A stretch of DNA of 16,189 nt from Erysipelotrichia bacterium (GTDB taxonomy: Bacteria > Bacillota_I > Bacilli_A > Erysipelotrichales > Erysipelotrichaceae). Location of the stretch: the NCBI GenBank assembly GCA_009916335.1, contig SAAR01000038.1, positions 1-16,189 of the forward strand, in the 5' to 3' direction. The notes below the pieces were generated by a model. The model saw nothing but the letters and a program-made list of their open reading frames with translations. It made no database searches and was not told the origin of the DNA. This document shows positions 14,838-16,189 of this stretch, in pieces. Position numbers and translations under genes: made by a program. Positions within the stretch are counted from its first letter, which is position 1. The number at the start of each line of letters is the position of its first letter.

Positions 14838-14921
14838 GAACAGATTACAGACCTTATGTGGAGGACGATTGATGTTATCGTTCTCTAGGGCATTGCTGAT
14901 TGGGAGTGGAAGTGTTCTTGC
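14838..14921 (+). pseudogene. Decayed duplicate of the LRR gene's anchor-coding 5' end
   Basis: About 84 bp match 13710-13792, the codons for the membrane anchor, with a handful of substitutions, one inserted base and an in-frame TAG. The ATG itself is lost, although a purine-rich GAAGG (14821-14825) remains upstream. The sequence beyond, to about 15110, has no reading frame I can assign and probably represents the rest of a deleted paralogue. This shows that LRR-type genes have also been duplicated and lost in the array. Confidence 0.8.
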
Positions 14922-15111
14922 ACAAGAAAACATCCTACCAAAAATCTCTCAAACATTTGTGAAAATGATAGAAGGTAAAGATACCAACGCTAAAATAGCA
15001 TATGGTTGACATTATCTAGCAAATAATTTTACATTAAACATCCCTGCAAATCTAATTCTGCAAGGCTGTTTTCTTTATGATAGAAGATGAGAGATGAGAG
15101 AAGATATTTCA

Positions 15112-15141
15112 TTTAAATAAACGGGTAAGCATTGATATAAT
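15112..15141 (+). promoter_or_regulatory. Candidate promoter of the pilin-GLUG gene
   Basis: A consensus TATAAT at 15136-15141, with TTTAAA (15112-15117) 18 bp upstream as a poor -35 box. It lies just before array repeat copy B, so promoter and repeat are separable: copy A lacks this TATAAT. A perfect TTGACA at 15006-15011 is farther upstream but has only a weak partner (TACATT-like). Confidence 0.4.
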
Positions 15142-15153
15142 AGAGCTAAAGGC

Positions 15154-15649
15154 ACTCTACATTCTACTTAATTGGTGCTTATAAATAAAGTGTAAAAATC
15201 ATTTGAGTGAGGTGATATTATTGTATAAACAAACAAGGGAGAAATAGATGATAAAAAAGATAGACAATAAAGCTTTTACACTAATTGAAGTTTTAGTAGT
15301 AGTGGCTATTATTGGAATACTTACCTTGTTAGCTGTACCTAGATTTATAGGACACACACAAAAAGCTGAACTTGTAAGGATTCAACATGACATCAAGGCG
15401 ATGGAACGAGAAATTGGAGCAGAGCTTATCAATAAAGATGATGAGTTCGACAGTTGGGAAGATAACAATAAAGACCTTAATCAGCTAGTTCAGAACAAAA
15501 AGCTCTTTGATAATAAAGGTGTTGCTAAGGAGGTAGAGTCTACAGATGGAACTTACAAAGTAATCCCTAAAGAATATAAGGATAAGATAAATACTAAATT
15601 AAAGGGAATATTCTATATAAACAGTGGTGGAAAAGTATATTATGAACAT
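15154..15649 (+). repeat. Array repeat copy B: leader plus pilin N-terminus and head
   Basis: Paralogue of 11872-12369. It retains CAA and TGG where copy A has stops, and ATG where copy A has TTG, so copy B is nearer the functional ancestral state. Similarity ends after VYYEH, exactly at the module junction. Confidence 0.9.
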
Positions 15650-16189
15650 GGAAAAATGCCAGGGTATTCTGATGAAGAAATAGAAGATAAAATTAAACAA
15701 GGTTTCATTCCAATTGCTACAGCAGAAGAGCTTAATAATGTAAGAAGAGCAACTTTAGAAACATATGGAAAAGGCACTGAGTGGGAAGGCAAGTATACTG
15801 GCGGGCTTGATAAGAAATATGTTCAGGTTAAGAATATTAACCTATCAATATATTCAGAAGAAGGCTGGGCACCGATTGCCACTGGTTCAGCAAACTTCAC
15901 AGGAACTTATGATGGCGGAAACTATGTCATCACTGGATTAGAGGTTAAAGGTGATAGTAAGGATTCTCAAGGCCTATTCGGGCGTACTAAGGGAGCTACT
16001 ATTCTTAATGTAGGTTTAATAGATAACAAGGTAACAGGCCGATTTTCCGTAGGAGGGCTCGTGGGTTATGCTTACGAGAGCACCATAGAGAACTCTTACG
16101 CTACAGGTCAAGTAACAAGCCAATATTTTGTAGGCGGACTCGTAGGCAGGGCTGGCGCCAGCATCAAGATAAGCAACTCTTACGCTACG
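15248..16189 (+). CDS. Modular pilin with C-terminal GLUG repeats, incomplete at window end
   Basis: An open frame of 314 codons with no stop, continuing past the window. Leader MIKKIDNKA, then FTLIEVLVVVAIIGILTLLAVPRFI with Glu at +5; the residue before the cleavage site is Ala, not Gly. Residues about 35-134 form the pilin head shared with the GH8 gene. From about residue 135, a module begins with a GFIPIATAEELNNV segment and continues through APIATGSANFTGTYDGGNYVITGL, GLFGRTKGATILNVGL, and repeated GGLVGYAYESTIENSYATG / GGLVGRAGASIKISNSYAT. The last two fit the GLUG repeat of surface adhesins. AAGGGAGAA lies upstream of the ATG. Base composition becomes GC-richer across the repeats. It probably displays an adhesin-like solenoid on pili. 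Full size unknown. Confidence 0.85.
   Translation, partial: MIKKIDNKAFTLIEVLVVVAIIGILTLLAVPRFIGHTQKAELVRIQHDIKAMEREIGAELINKDDEFDSWEDNNKDLNQLVQNKKLFDNKGVAKEVESTDGTYKVIPKEYKDKINTKLKGIFYINSGGKVYYEHGKMPGYSDEEIEDKIKQGFIPIATAEELNNVRRATLETYGKGTEWEGKYTGGLDKKYVQVKNINLSIYSEEGWAPIATGSANFTGTYDGGNYVITGLEVKGDSKDSQGLFGRTKGATILNVGLIDNKVTGRFSVGGLVGYAYESTIENSYATGQVTSQYFVGGLVGRAGASIKISNSYAT

Noticed and set aside
15006..15034. TTGACA at 15006 as the main promoter of the GLUG pilin
   Set aside because: The -35 box is perfect but the matching -10 region is poor (TTACAT or TACATT), and a consensus TATAAT lies closer to the gene.
14838..15250. An insertion sequence causing the duplications
   Set aside because: No transposase frame, terminal inverted repeats or target-site duplications are visible around either copy; the repeats are gene parts.

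Overview
This is a low-GC, AT-rich Bacillota window. Purine-rich ribosome binding sites, frequent TTG starts and intrinsic terminators suggest a Lactobacillales or Carnobacteriaceae-like Firmicute, but the genus cannot be fixed from sequence alone. Nearly all of it encodes a Gram-positive type IV pilus (T4P) system followed by an array of surface-protein genes.

Bases 1-980: a structured untranslated leader precedes a stand-alone major pilin gene (274-762), which ends in a very strong terminator. A small HTH protein gene runs the opposite way from 939. Its promoter appears to overlap a candidate promoter for the pilus operon.

Bases 1173-11815: one continuous ten-gene operon, all on the + strand, with very short or overlapping junctions. 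The order is pilT (retraction ATPase), pilB (extension ATPase), an anchored M23 metallopeptidase, pilD (prepilin peptidase), pilO, a pilM-pilN fusion, three minor pilins (the third GspK-like, lacking Glu5), and pilC (platform protein). It ends at a terminator at 11823-11854. PilB, PilT, PilC, PilMN and PilO form the machine, PilD processes the pilins, and the M23 enzyme probably opens or remodels peptidoglycan for the fibre.

Bases 11870-16189: a module array downstream of the operon. Two genes share about 500 bp (the upstream leader, the pilin signal and helix, and a pilin head domain) and then diverge abruptly into unrelated C-terminal modules. The first carries a glycoside hydrolase family 8 domain but is interrupted by two in-frame nonsense codons. 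The second carries GLUG-type repeats, is intact, and runs off the window. Between them lie a BspA-like leucine-rich-repeat protein with an N-terminal membrane anchor and a decayed duplicate of that anchor's coding sequence.

The main discovery candidate is this array of modular pilins. A pilin N-terminus appears to be a swappable carrier that displays a glycan-active enzyme or an adhesin on the pilus, with recombination at the module junction. The overall idea of modular pilins is known from other Gram-positive T4P systems. The GH8 and GLUG payloads, the sharp junction and the two nonsense codons are what is notable here.
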